Source: Janthinobacterium lividum
GTDB taxonomy: Bacteria; Pseudomonadota; Gammaproteobacteria; Burkholderiales; Burkholderiaceae_D
Assembly (NCBI RefSeq): GCF_023509035.1
Contig: NZ_CP075583.1
Span: 5,828,001 to 5,892,000, forward strand
DNA length: 64,000 nucleotides
Direction: 5' to 3'
In this document: positions 9,354 to 18,981 of the stretch, one piece after another
Position numbering within the stretch: position 1 is the stretch's first letter
How the letters are laid out: every line of letters begins with the position of its first letter
The notes under the pieces: generated by a model
What the model saw: only the letters and a program-made list of their open reading frames with translations
What the model was told of the DNA's origin: nothing
Databases searched by the model: none
Translations under genes and position numbers: made by a program

Positions 9354-10151
9354 ATGCACGTTCCCCGCTTTTGCCTCCTCGCCTCCCTTTACGCCAGCCT
9401 GCTGCCCGCCATGGCCCAGGAACAAGCGGCGCTGCCGGGCGACGCGGCGCACCAGGAAATGCAGCAGATTGTCGATGTGCAAGGCACGCGCGATCCCGAC
9501 CTGCGTCCCTACCGCACCATGCTTAAGGGACTCGACGCGTATGCCGATTACCAGCGCCTGGCGCCTGGCGCGCCGCTGCGCTTCATGCTGATCCCCGCCA
9601 CGCCCCAGGCCAGGCTCGATGGCGTGACCCTGCACCTGTCGGCCGACAACCTGTCGATCCCCGTGCCGCTGGCAGCGGACGGCGGCTTCACCTTGTCGCG
9701 CGACAAGACCGCCTACGATGCGAATGCCGACCTAGTCAGCAACAAGAAGCGCGACACCTTGCGCTGGCGCGCCGACATCCACACGCCGGGCTTGCCCCAG
9801 AATGTGCGCCGCCTGGGCGACTTGCGCCTGGAATGCGAAATCCGCTGGGCCGTCGAGCAGGATGATCTGCCCTTTGTCCGGCGCAACCTGTTCCGCCTGG
9901 CGGGCGGGCCATGCCACTCGTCGCTGATCCACGTGCCGTTTCCCGTGGTACGCAAGCTGATTGCCGTGCAGGCGCGCTCGGGCGAGCGCACGCTGGACAT
10001 CCGCGTCACGCAAGACCGGCAGCGCTACGTGCCGCCGCTGCATGACGTGAACTGGGACGACAATACCCTGCTGACCCTGACCTATGCCGACGACGGCAAC
10101 ATGGCCGAAGCCGCCCCGGCAGCGCCCTTGCAGGCAGCGCAGCGCCAGTAA
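9354..10151 (+). CDS. Secreted protein of unknown function
   Basis: 265 residues. The N-terminus (MHVPRFCLLASLYASLLPAMAQ) is a signal peptide with an AMA cleavage site near residue 21. The mature part is mostly beta-like and polar: LRFMLIPATPQARLDGVTLHLS near residue 85 and repeated short strands, a cysteine at about 163 and another at about 191, and an Ala/Pro-rich end. No family was recognised. It is probably periplasmic and was not assigned to an operon. Start by the ATG that begins the signal peptide; the 200 bases before it hold no other gene. Confidence 0.65.
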   Translation: MHVPRFCLLASLYASLLPAMAQEQAALPGDAAHQEMQQIVDVQGTRDPDLRPYRTMLKGLDAYADYQRLAPGAPLRFMLIPATPQARLDGVTLHLSADNLSIPVPLAADGGFTLSRDKTAYDANADLVSNKKRDTLRWRADIHTPGLPQNVRRLGDLRLECEIRWAVEQDDLPFVRRNLFRLAGGPCHSSLIHVPFPVVRKLIAVQARSGERTLDIRVTQDRQRYVPPLHDVNWDDNTLLTLTYADDGNMAEAAPAAPLQAAQRQ

Positions 10152-10310
10152 GGCGCGCCCGGGAAGCCAGGTAAAATATTTCCACATGGATTCTTATATT
10201 TGCTGAAAGAAATAAAAGTGTGCTCTAATATCGCCTCTTAAATGAAAAGCAATTATTTTCCAGGCTGGCTAGCGCCGGGTAAGGGAGATAGGCGATAGGG
10301 ATAGCTCGAT

Positions 10311-10694
10311 ATGGTGATGGAACACACTGGCAAGGCGCCAGCGGCATGCGAACGTGGCAGCGCGCGCCCGGCCAAGGCGGCGCCCAAGCGCGTGCCGCGC
10401 AATGGCAGCCTGGTGCAATGGAAGAAGGAGTGCCGGCAGTTGGAGGGGCAAGTGGCGCAGCTGGAAGAGCGATTGAAACGCCAGAGCGCGGACAGCTATG
10501 GCTTGCAAGTGCTGTATGACCAGTTGGTCAACGAAATCAAGCACCACCGCGACATGTTGCAGCTCGACAGCTTCGACGCGGAAAAATCATCGCTCGTCTA
10601 CACGCAAGCCTGGCGCCGCTTCATGGCCGGCGACGCACTCGACTACCAGACGCACCGCCACACGAATTCCCGCAGCCGTCCCACCTTGCTGTAA
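10311..10694 (+). CDS. Small coiled-coil protein of unknown function
   Basis: 127 residues. A basic, Ala/Pro-rich N-terminus (about 30 residues) is followed by a heptad-like segment from WKKECRQLEGQVAQLEERL to about residue 80, then a short aromatic C-terminal part. No signal peptide or membrane helix. A weak promoter-like pair (TTGCTG and TCTAAT, 18 bases apart) lies around 10200-10230. The next gene, on the other strand, ends 14 bases beyond it. Function unknown; the coiled coil suggests self-association. Confidence 0.55.
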   Translation: MVMEHTGKAPAACERGSARPAKAAPKRVPRNGSLVQWKKECRQLEGQVAQLEERLKRQSADSYGLQVLYDQLVNEIKHHRDMLQLDSFDAEKSSLVYTQAWRRFMAGDALDYQTHRHTNSRSRPTLL

Positions 10695-10708
10695 CGACCT
10701 CTGCGCCC

Positions 10709-11635
10709 TTACAGCTCCGCCAGCGCCTTCACGTGCGCGGCCACGCTGCGGCCCAGGGACGACAGGTTGTAGCCCCCCTCGAGGCAGCTGACGATGCGGC
10801 CCTTGCCATACTGATTGGCCACGGCCATCATTTGCTGCGTCATCCACGTGTAGTCGGCCTCCACCAGGCCCATGCCGCCCACATCATCTTCGCGGTGGGC
10901 ATCGAAACCAGCGGAAATGAAAATCATCTGCGGCTGCTGCCGGTGCAGCGCGGGCAGCCAGTGGTCAAGCACCAGCTGGCGCACGGCATCGCCTTTCGAA
11001 CGGGCTGGCACGGGCACGTTGACGCGCGTGTCCGTATACGACTCGACATCGCTGTACGGATAAAACGGGTGCTGGAAAAAGCTGACCATCAGGATGCGCG
11101 GATCGTGCGCCACGGATTCGGCCGTGCCATTGCCATGATGCACGTCGAAATCGACGATGGCGACCCGTTCGAGCCCGCGCACATCGAGCGCATGCTTGGC
11201 GGCGATGGCGACATTATTGAACAGGCAAAAACCCATGGGCTCGCTGGGCCGCGCATGGTGGCCGGGCGGGCGGATCGCGCAAAAGGCGTTGCTGATCTCG
11301 CCGTCGATGACGGCGTCCGTGGCCGCCACGGCCGAGCCAGCGGCGGCCAGCGCCGCCTCGTAGCTGTGTGCGTTGAGCAAGGTGTCGCCATCGAGCGGAT
11401 AGTAGTCGCCCTCCGGCGGCACATTGTCGCGCACCAGGCCGATGGCCGTGGCGCTGTGATTACGCTCGATATCGGACAATTGCGCGCGCACGCCGTCGCG
11501 GTGCTCGACCAGGTCGCTGATGTGCGCGAGGATCAATTGATCGTTGATGGCCTGCAAGCGGGCCGGCGATTCGGGATGCCAGTCGCCCATTTCGTGGCGC
11601 TGGCAATCAGGATGGGTATAAATGGCTGTGCTCAT
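10709..11635 (-). CDS. Histone deacetylase-family (class II / acetylpolyamine amidohydrolase-like) hydrolase
   Basis: 308 residues of the arginase/deacetylase fold. Visible signatures: HPDCQRHEMGDWHPESPARL at the N-terminus; the tandem-histidine motif RPPGHHA near residue 125; GFCLFNNVAIAA; the metal-binding VDFDVHHGNGT (Asp-x-His) near 165; and a second metal Asp in SAGFDAHREDD near 250. This is the zinc-dependent amide hydrolase machinery that removes acetyl groups from lysines or polyamines. Bacterial members are often annotated as acetoin utilisation proteins, but the true substrate here is unknown. Its 5' neighbour, moxR, is divergent. Confidence 0.88.
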   Translation of the reverse strand: MSTAIYTHPDCQRHEMGDWHPESPARLQAINDQLILAHISDLVEHRDGVRAQLSDIERNHSATAIGLVRDNVPPEGDYYPLDGDTLLNAHSYEAALAAAGSAVAATDAVIDGEISNAFCAIRPPGHHARPSEPMGFCLFNNVAIAAKHALDVRGLERVAIVDFDVHHGNGTAESVAHDPRILMVSFFQHPFYPYSDVESYTDTRVNVPVPARSKGDAVRQLVLDHWLPALHRQQPQMIFISAGFDAHREDDVGGMGLVEADYTWMTQQMMAVANQYGKGRIVSCLEGGYNLSSLGRSVAAHVKALAEL

Positions 11636-11879
11636 GCGCTGTACTGGTTACCTCTGTCTCTGCTCTCTATCCATACCGGGAACGTGCGCCGGAGTTCCTG
11701 CAGAGCATTCCTGCCTGCCTGGCGCGTTCTCGCATAAAATCACTGGCTGGTCTGTGCCGCCCTTGCCGCCTTTGCTGTCACTCTAATCTACCACGAGCGC
11801 GCAGCGGGCGGGCGGTGCCGTTTGACCTGGCCAAAGCGATTGCAAATTAAATAATCCGTCTTACTGTGATAGAAATAGC

Positions 11880-12788
<909 letters not shown>

Positions 12789-12793
12789 CCGCC

Positions 12794-13768
12794 GTGCGCC
12801 AGCGCACTATCCGATGGCTGCCGGCGCGTCCCTGGCTGGGCGCGCAGCGCGTGCACATCCGTCCCTCGCGCGCGGGCCTGGCCTTTGCCGCGCTGCTGCT
12901 GGCGCTGTGGATCGCCGCCGTCAATTACCGCCTGGGTCTGGGCTACGCGCTGACGTATTTCGCGGCCGCCTGCGCCATCGCCGACATGGTGTTTGCCAGC
13001 CGTAACCTGGCGGGCCTGGCGCTGGCCGCGACGCCCGGCAAACCCGTGTTCGCGGGCAGCCAGGCCACGTTCACCTTGCGCCTGATCAACCGCAGCGCCC
13101 GTCCGCGCCATGCGATCCACCTGAGCGTGCGCGATTCAAGGGCAGCACCCAGCCCGGCCGATATCGCCGCCCACGGGGAAACAGCCGTCAGCATCGTCGT
13201 AGCGGCGCCGCAACGGGGCTGGCTGGACGCTCCAGCCGTGCGCTTGTCGGGCAGTTTCCCGCTGGGCCTGTTTATCGCCTGGTGCCATTGGCAACCCGAC
13301 GCGCGCGTGCTCGTGTATCCGCAGCCCGAGCAAAACGCGCCGCCGCTGCCCGTGCCTGCCGGGACGAAACAGCCGGCAAAGCAGACACGACATCAACCGC
13401 ACTCGTCCGGCGGCGCCCTGGAACTGGCCGGCGTGCGCGCCTACCAGCCAGGCGATCCCCTGCACCGCCTGGCCTGGCGCCAGATCGCCCGCCATGACGG
13501 CGAGCATTTATTCAGCAAGCAATTCCAGCCAGCCGCCGACGCGCAAACGGGCGCAGCCCATGGCAGCGTCATGCTCGAGTACGCCACCCTGCACGCGCTG
13601 GCGCCGGAAGCACGCCTGTCGCGCCTGGCCGCCTGGGTGCTGCAGGCGGAACGCACGGGCCTGCCGTATGGCTTGCGCCTGGGCGCGCTGACCTTGGCGC
13701 CGGCCCTGGACGCCTGCCTGCGCGCGCTGGCCCTGCATGGTTTGCCGCAGGAGGAGGCTATAGCATGA
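12794..13768 (+). CDS. DUF58 domain protein, membrane-anchored
   Basis: Starts at GTG 12794, five bases after the moxR stop. The frame is open much further upstream, but there it only overlaps moxR. 324 residues: two adjacent hydrophobic helices (about 25-70, AGLAFAALLLALWIAAVNYRL then ALTYFAAACAIADM), a beta-rich stretch, then the DUF58 core with ELAGVRAYQPGDPLHRLAWRQIAR near residue 215. These proteins are regular partners of MoxR ATPases. The 4-base overlap with the downstream transglutaminase gene indicates coupled translation. Confidence 0.85.
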   Translation: MRQRTIRWLPARPWLGAQRVHIRPSRAGLAFAALLLALWIAAVNYRLGLGYALTYFAAACAIADMVFASRNLAGLALAATPGKPVFAGSQATFTLRLINRSARPRHAIHLSVRDSRAAPSPADIAAHGETAVSIVVAAPQRGWLDAPAVRLSGSFPLGLFIAWCHWQPDARVLVYPQPEQNAPPLPVPAGTKQPAKQTRHQPHSSGGALELAGVRAYQPGDPLHRLAWRQIARHDGEHLFSKQFQPAADAQTGAAHGSVMLEYATLHALAPEARLSRLAAWVLQAERTGLPYGLRLGALTLAPALDACLRALALHGLPQEEAIA

Positions 13769-15787
13769 GGCAATGGCTGAGCAACTTGCCGCGCGACAAG
13801 GCCGACATTATGCTGCTGTTGCTGGCCGCCGCCATGGTGCTGGCGCCGCACGCGCTGCACCTGCCCCCGTGGCTGTCGGCCGCTGCCGCTGCCCTCCTGC
13901 TGTGGCGCGGCGCCATCACCGTGCGGGGCCGGCGCCAGCCGCAGCTAGCCGTGCTCGCGCCGCTGGCCTTGCTCGGCATCGCCGCCGTCTACGCCAGCTA
14001 CGGCACCGTGCTGGGACGCGATGCGGGCGTAGCCATGCTGGCCTTGCTGCTGGCCTTGAAATCACTGGAAATGCATGGCCGACGCGACATCTTCGTCTTT
14101 GTCTTCCTCAGTTTTTTCCTCCTGCTGGCAAACTTCTTTCATACGCAAGGCATCCTCAGCGCCGCCTGGATGCTGGCCACCGTCATCGTCCTGCTGGCCG
14201 CCCTGCTGTCGGCCCAGTACGGCGCCGTGCAGCCGCGCCTGGTGCAACGTTTAAGCTTGCTGGGACGCCTGCTGGCGCTGGCCCTTCCCCTGTCGGTCGT
14301 GATGTTTCTTGCCGTGCCGCGCATCGACGGCCCCCTGTGGGGCGCCGCAGCAGAAGGCGCGCAAGCGCGCACGGGCTTGTCCGACAGCATGCAGCCGGGT
14401 GCCATCGCCTCGCTGGCTCTATCAAGCGAACCCGTCTTCACGGCACGCTTTTCCACACCGCTCCCGCCGCAAGAGCAGCTGTATTGGCGCGGCGTGGTGC
14501 TGGGCGACTACGACGGCGCCACCTGGACGCGCAGGGGTGCGGGCCGGCGCGCGCCTGCCAGCGACAGCCGGATAGATATCGCGCTGGAAGGCCAGCCCAG
14601 TCACTACGAAGTCACCTTGCAAGCGAGCGGCCAGCGGCGCATCTTCGCGCTCGACGTGCCGCGCAGCATCGAGCGCCTGCCCGGCAATCCATATGTCGTG
14701 TCGTCCGCGCTGGAAGTGCTGACCACACAGCCCATTACTTCGACCGTGCGTTACCGCGTCAGTTCCCAGCACCGCTACCGGCTGCAGGCGGGCCTGTCTT
14801 TTGCCCAGCAACAGCCATGGCTGGCCTTGCCCGCGGGCAGCAATCCGCGCAGCGTGGCCTGGGCCCGCGCATTGCGTGGCCATGGCGCGCAGGCGCTGGC
14901 GCCCGCCGACGCCATCGCCGCCGTGTTTGAACACTTTCGCCGCGCGCCCTTCCGCTACACCCTGCAGCCGCCGCTGCTGGGCAAGCATGGCGTCGACGAC
15001 TTCCTGTTTTACCACGCAGGCGGGCTTTTGCGAACATTACGCGGGCAGCTTTGTCGTGCTGATGCGCGCCATGGGCATTCCCGCACGTGTCGTCACGGGC
15101 TACCAGGGCGGCCTGCGCAACGGGTCAGACAACAGCTTGAGCGTGCGCCAGTCCGACGCCCATGCCTGGAGCGAAGTGTGGCTGGCCGGCCGGGGCTGGG
15201 TGCGCGTCGATCCCACCAGCGCCGTCGCGCCCCTGCGCACGGAGCGCAACCTCGATGCCGCCCTGCCACCGGCCCCGTCGCCGCTGACGGCGTGGCGCGC
15301 CCTGGCCGGACTCGATGGCGGCGGGCACGGCGCGCTTGCCGCGTGGCGCCAGCAATGGCAGCAGGCAGAATACGCCTGGAGCAGCTGGGTGCTCGACACC
15401 ACGCCGCAACGCCAGCGCGCCATGCTCGATGGCTTGAAAAACTTGCCAGCGAAGAAACTGGCACTCGCTTGCGCCGTGCTGGCCCTGCTGGCCGCCGTGG
15501 CCGGCGCACTGGTCTGGTGGCGCCAGGCCCGGCAAGGCAATCCGCTCGACTTCCTGTACGCGCAGTTTTTCCGCCAGCAGGCGCGGCGCGGCTACAGCCG
15601 TGCGCCGCATGAGGGCCCGCACGGTTATGCTGCCCGGTTGGCCGCAGGCAAAGCCACGCCCGAGGCGCACGCCGCCATCGCACAGTTTCTGGCAATCTAT
15701 GCCGCGATGAAGTATGGTAATGCCAAGCCAGACGAACAACTCCGCGCGCGGCGCAGCTTGCGCCGCCTGTTAACCCAATGCCGATGA
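13765..15787 (+). pseudogene. tgpA: TgpA-type transglutaminase-like membrane protein (DUF3488), frameshifted
   Basis: About 674 residues across one frame change. N-terminal half: at least five hydrophobic helices (near 10-190), the DUF3488 region. Periplasmic middle, then a transglutaminase-like domain whose catalytic triad is C in GFCEHYAGSF, H in SDAHAWSEVW and D in GWVRVDPTSAV, then a final membrane helix and a C-terminal domain. The frame changes at the T run 15007-15010. Removing one T gives DDFLFTTQAGFCEH, the expected spacing, so an extra T is likely. Without correction the triad is lost. It forms the usual cluster with moxR and DUF58; homologues act on the periplasmic side and can be essential. 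Confidence 0.85.
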
Positions 15788-16956
15788 GACGCTCCTTGTT
15801 ACCGATCAAAACCTCCGCCCTGTCCCTGCTCCTCTCCCTTCCCCTGTGTCTGTCCACCGCGCACGCTGGCGAAAACAGCAATATTTCCGCTGCCGACCGC
15901 GCCCGTGCCGTGCACGCAGCCAAGGCCCAGCCCGTCAAGAAGGTGGCCGGCAAGCCGGCGGCGAAGAAAGCACCGGCGAAATTCGACTTCGAAGGCGAAT
16001 TTGTCGACTATGCCAACTGGAAAGAAGTCCGCACCTTCCTCGACGACATGTCCGCCAAACATGGCTTTGACCGCGCCGAACTCGATACCCTGATCGGCAA
16101 GGTGCGCTATGTCGAGTCGACCGTGCAGCTGATGAAGCCGGCGCCGCCGGGCAAGCCGAAGAACTGGCAAGCGTACAGCGCCCGCTTCATCGAACCCGTG
16201 CGCATCAATGCAGGCGTGAAATTCTGGGAAGAAAATGCGGAAGCGCTGGCGCGCGCGGAGCGCGAATATGGCGTGCCGGCCGAAATCATCGTCGGCATCA
16301 TCGGCGTGGAAACCGTGTACGGACGCAACACGGGCCGCTTCCGCGTGCTCGACGCGCTGACCACCCTGGCGTTTTCCTATCCGGACAGCCCGACCCGGGC
16401 CGCGCGCATGGAATTTTTCAAGGGAGAACTGGAAAATGCGCTGCTCTACGCGCGCAAGGATGGCATCGATCCCTTGACCTTGCTCGGCTCGTATGCGGGC
16501 GCCATCGGCCTGCCCCAGTTCATGCCTAGCAGCATCATGAAATATGCGGTGGACTTCGATGGCGATAATCACATCGATCTGCGCAATTCCACGGCCGACG
16601 CCATCGGCAGCGTCGCGCATTTCCTCGTCGAGCACGGCTGGCGGCGCGATGACCCGGCCATCAGCACGTATCCCGTCACCGTTTCGTCCAGCCACGCCTG
16701 GGAAAAATTCATTGGTCAGGGCTTGCAGGCCAAGTACCGCTTGGGGGAATTGCAGGAGGCCGGCGTGAGTACCGTCTCGGCCACGCCCCAGAACATGTTG
16801 TTCGGCCTGATCGATTTACAAAATGGTTCAGAAGCAACTGAGTATTACTTGGCAACCAATAACTTCTTTGCTATAACTCAGTACAACAGAAGTTATTTTT
16901 ATGCCATGTCAGTCATAGACTTGGGCAAGGCCATCAGTCAAGTGCGCGCACGCTAA
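15778..16956 (+). CDS. mltB: Lytic murein transglycosylase B
   Basis: 392 residues. A signal peptide (LSLLLSLPLCLSTAHA) is followed by a Lys/Ala/Pro linker and the MltB catalytic domain. Glu in GIIGVETVYGRNTGRF (near residue 178) is the catalytic acid. Later motifs GAIGLPQFMPSSIMKYAVDFDGDNHIDL and FAITQYNRSYFYAMSV are family hallmarks. It cleaves the MurNAc-GlcNAc bond of peptidoglycan with formation of 1,6-anhydro-MurNAc. No lipobox cysteine was seen, so it may be soluble or held by the signal helix. The start overlaps the corrected end of the transglutaminase gene by 10 bases. Confidence 0.92.
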   Translation: MPMRRSLLPIKTSALSLLLSLPLCLSTAHAGENSNISAADRARAVHAAKAQPVKKVAGKPAAKKAPAKFDFEGEFVDYANWKEVRTFLDDMSAKHGFDRAELDTLIGKVRYVESTVQLMKPAPPGKPKNWQAYSARFIEPVRINAGVKFWEENAEALARAEREYGVPAEIIVGIIGVETVYGRNTGRFRVLDALTTLAFSYPDSPTRAARMEFFKGELENALLYARKDGIDPLTLLGSYAGAIGLPQFMPSSIMKYAVDFDGDNHIDLRNSTADAIGSVAHFLVEHGWRRDDPAISTYPVTVSSSHAWEKFIGQGLQAKYRLGELQEAGVSTVSATPQNMLFGLIDLQNGSEATEYYLATNNFFAITQYNRSYFYAMSVIDLGKAISQVRAR

Positions 16957-17394
16957 CCGAAAGTCAGTGTAAAGTTATAATATTACTTGTAAGAAAGCGT
17001 AAGCGATGTTGAAGCGACCAGAAAACAAGTCTATGGTAGGGCCGATAACATGTGCCAGCCTTGCTCGCCAGCCTTTGTGCGGCACGGAATGCAGAAATGG
17101 TTTTATACTTAACTTTTGTCAAAGTACAATTTTTGTTCTATCATAGAGCATAATAAAGAATAAATAGGTGTTGCAGCTAGACAACACCAATTTTGTACAA
17201 AGCAAGATTTCCAGGCTTTCCCGCCTGAAATTGAATCCTGCTGTACAATTGTGTATATATCATGAAAAACTGTATCCCGGATCGTACCGTGTGTGAATTC
17301 GTTCCTTTTAGTAAAGAATGAACATGAACGCAGCAAGAGCGAGCTCCGAGTGTTTTTTACTTTGCAGTGCAACTACAGAAGGAACATTAACATC
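16957..17394. other. Gap of 438 bases: promoter and long leader, no convincing gene
   Basis: AT-rich. An 87-codon minus-strand frame (17109-17372) has no recognisable content and runs through the promoter at 17116. The rest is the presumed transcribed leader of the HTH gene, including CAACACCAATTTTG-like A/T-rich runs but no clear terminator. Confidence 0.5.
17116..17144 (+). promoter_or_regulatory. Strong sigma70-like promoter
   Basis: TTGTCA (17116-17121), 17 bases, TATCAT (17139-17144): five of six consensus bases in each box. The nearest downstream gene begins at 17395, so the transcript has a leader of about 245 bases or first makes a small RNA. Confidence 0.6.
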
Positions 17395-17727
17395 ATGACA
17401 AACCAAGTCGGCATTGATATGAACAGCGATTCGGACTCCGACGATCTGCTGCAGTACAACCCAAACAGATTGCTCGATACCCTGATCGAGAACCTGCGCC
17501 TGAAAAACGACGCAGCCCTGTCGCGCGCGCTGGAAGTAGCGCCGCCAGTCATCAGCAAAATCCGTCACCACCGCCTGCCGGTCGGCGCATCGCTGCTGAT
17601 ACGCATGCATGAAGTCAGCGACCTGAGCATCCGCGACCTGCGTTACCTGATGGGTGACCGCCGCAACAAATTCCGCATCAGCGACAAACAATTCAAGCCA
17701 AAAGAAGGCGAAACGCCACAAGGCTGA
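17395..17727 (+). CDS. Small helix-turn-helix DNA-binding protein
   Basis: 110 residues from the ATG at 17395, which has AGAAGGA about 10 bases upstream. The frame opens 34 codons earlier, but that part looks non-coding. An acidic start (DSDSDD) is followed by RLLDTLIENLRLKNDAALSRALEVAPPVISKIRHHRLPVGASLLIRMHEVSDLSI, a lambda-repressor-like HTH with the recognition helix at about 50-60 (PVISKIRHHR), then DLRYLMGDRR. A basic C-terminus follows. Targets unknown. It stands alone and convergent to cysM. Confidence 0.72.
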   Translation: MTNQVGIDMNSDSDSDDLLQYNPNRLLDTLIENLRLKNDAALSRALEVAPPVISKIRHHRLPVGASLLIRMHEVSDLSIRDLRYLMGDRRNKFRISDKQFKPKEGETPQG

Positions 17728-17826
17728 TCCTGCCAGTTTCGCAGGTTTTCCCTCTCCCCATGGGGAGGGGGTATTTCCAGCACTTCTCAGGCCGTTCTGG
17801 CCGATATTATTTTTCCGTGTCAACGA

Positions 17827-18729
17827 TCAAGCAGGAAACACACCGGTGGACAAGTAGCGGTCGCCGCGGTCGCAGACGACAAACACGATGGTCGCGTTTT
17901 CCACCGTTTGCGAGATGCGCAGCGCGATTTCGCACGCGCCGGCTGCCGAGATGCCGCAAAACAAGCCCTCTTCCGCCGCCAGGCTGCGCGCCATGCGCTC
18001 TGCCACGCCCTGGCTCACGTATTCCACCTGATCCACGCGCGACTTGTCGTAGATTTTCGGCAAGTACGCTTCCGGCCATTTGCGGATGCCGGGAATCTGC
18101 GAACCTTCCTCGGGCTGCGCGCCGATGATCTGGATGGCGGGATTCTGCTCTTTCAAATAGCGCGACACGCCCATGATGGTGCCCGTGGTGCCCATGGCGC
18201 TGACGAAATGCGTGACCCGGCCATCCGTGTCGCGCCAGATTTCCGGTCCCGTGCTTTCATAGTGGGCGCGCGAATTGTCTTCGTTGGCGAACTGGTCGAG
18301 GATCACGCCGCGGCCATCCTTCTGCATCTGCTCGGCCAGGTCGCGCGCATATTCCATGCCGCCCGTCTTCGGCGTCAATAAGATGTCGGCGCCGTAGGCG
18401 GCCATGCTCTGGCGGCGTTCCACGCTGAGATTGTCGGGCATCAAGAGCAGCATCTTGTAGCCGCGCAAGGCGGCGGCCATGGCCAGCGCGATGCCGGTAT
18501 TGCCGCTGGTCGCCTCGATCAGGGTATCGCCTGGCTTGATGACGCCGCGCTCTTCGGCGCGCTTGAGCATGGACATGGCGGCGCGGTCCTTCACGGAGCC
18601 AGCCGGATTATTGCCCTCCAGCTTGCCCAGGATGACGTTGTTGCGCGCAAGCGCATCGGCACCCGGCAAGCGCGTCAGCTGCACCAGCGGAGTATTGCCT
18701 ATCGTATCTTCAAGTGTCTTGTAAGCCAT
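17827..18729 (-). CDS. cysM: Cysteine synthase B (O-acetylserine sulfhydrylase)
   Basis: 300 residues from ATG 18727-18729; the long frame upstream of this is antisense to the next gene. The PLP lysine lies in NPAGSVKDRAAMSML near residue 45, and the phosphate-binding loop is TSGNTG near 72. MAYKTLEDTIGNTPLVQL and the later GTTGTIMGVSRYLKE and GISAAGA are typical. CysM makes cysteine from O-acetylserine and sulfide or thiosulfate. CysM rather than CysK is favoured by length (about 300) and by the sequence style around ERRQSMAAYGADI. It converges on the HTH gene. Confidence 0.9.
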   Translation of the reverse strand: MAYKTLEDTIGNTPLVQLTRLPGADALARNNVILGKLEGNNPAGSVKDRAAMSMLKRAEERGVIKPGDTLIEATSGNTGIALAMAAALRGYKMLLLMPDNLSVERRQSMAAYGADILLTPKTGGMEYARDLAEQMQKDGRGVILDQFANEDNSRAHYESTGPEIWRDTDGRVTHFVSAMGTTGTIMGVSRYLKEQNPAIQIIGAQPEEGSQIPGIRKWPEAYLPKIYDKSRVDQVEYVSQGVAERMARSLAAEEGLFCGISAAGACEIALRISQTVENATIVFVVCDRGDRYLSTGVFPA

Positions 18730-18981
18730 CGTGTCTGTTTGGGTAGATTCAACAAAGACCCATTCTAATATGAGATGCTGGACGGCGTATCGCTCATCGG
18801 CGGCGGCATCCGGGCCAGCATGCGCGTCCGGCTGCGCCGCCACCTGCCGCACGGCGCCTGCCGCGCTGCCATTTCCGGGCGTGCGCAAGGGGTATTGCGG
18901 CAGGCGCGCGCCGCATGCGCTAGACTCGTCACTGTTAGTTATTTTTGTTATTTGCTTATTCAGCCTCCGAACGGACTCGCC

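Noticed and set aside
17109..17372. Minus-strand frame of 87 codons
   Set aside because: Runs through a near-consensus promoter on the plus strand and has no recognisable features.
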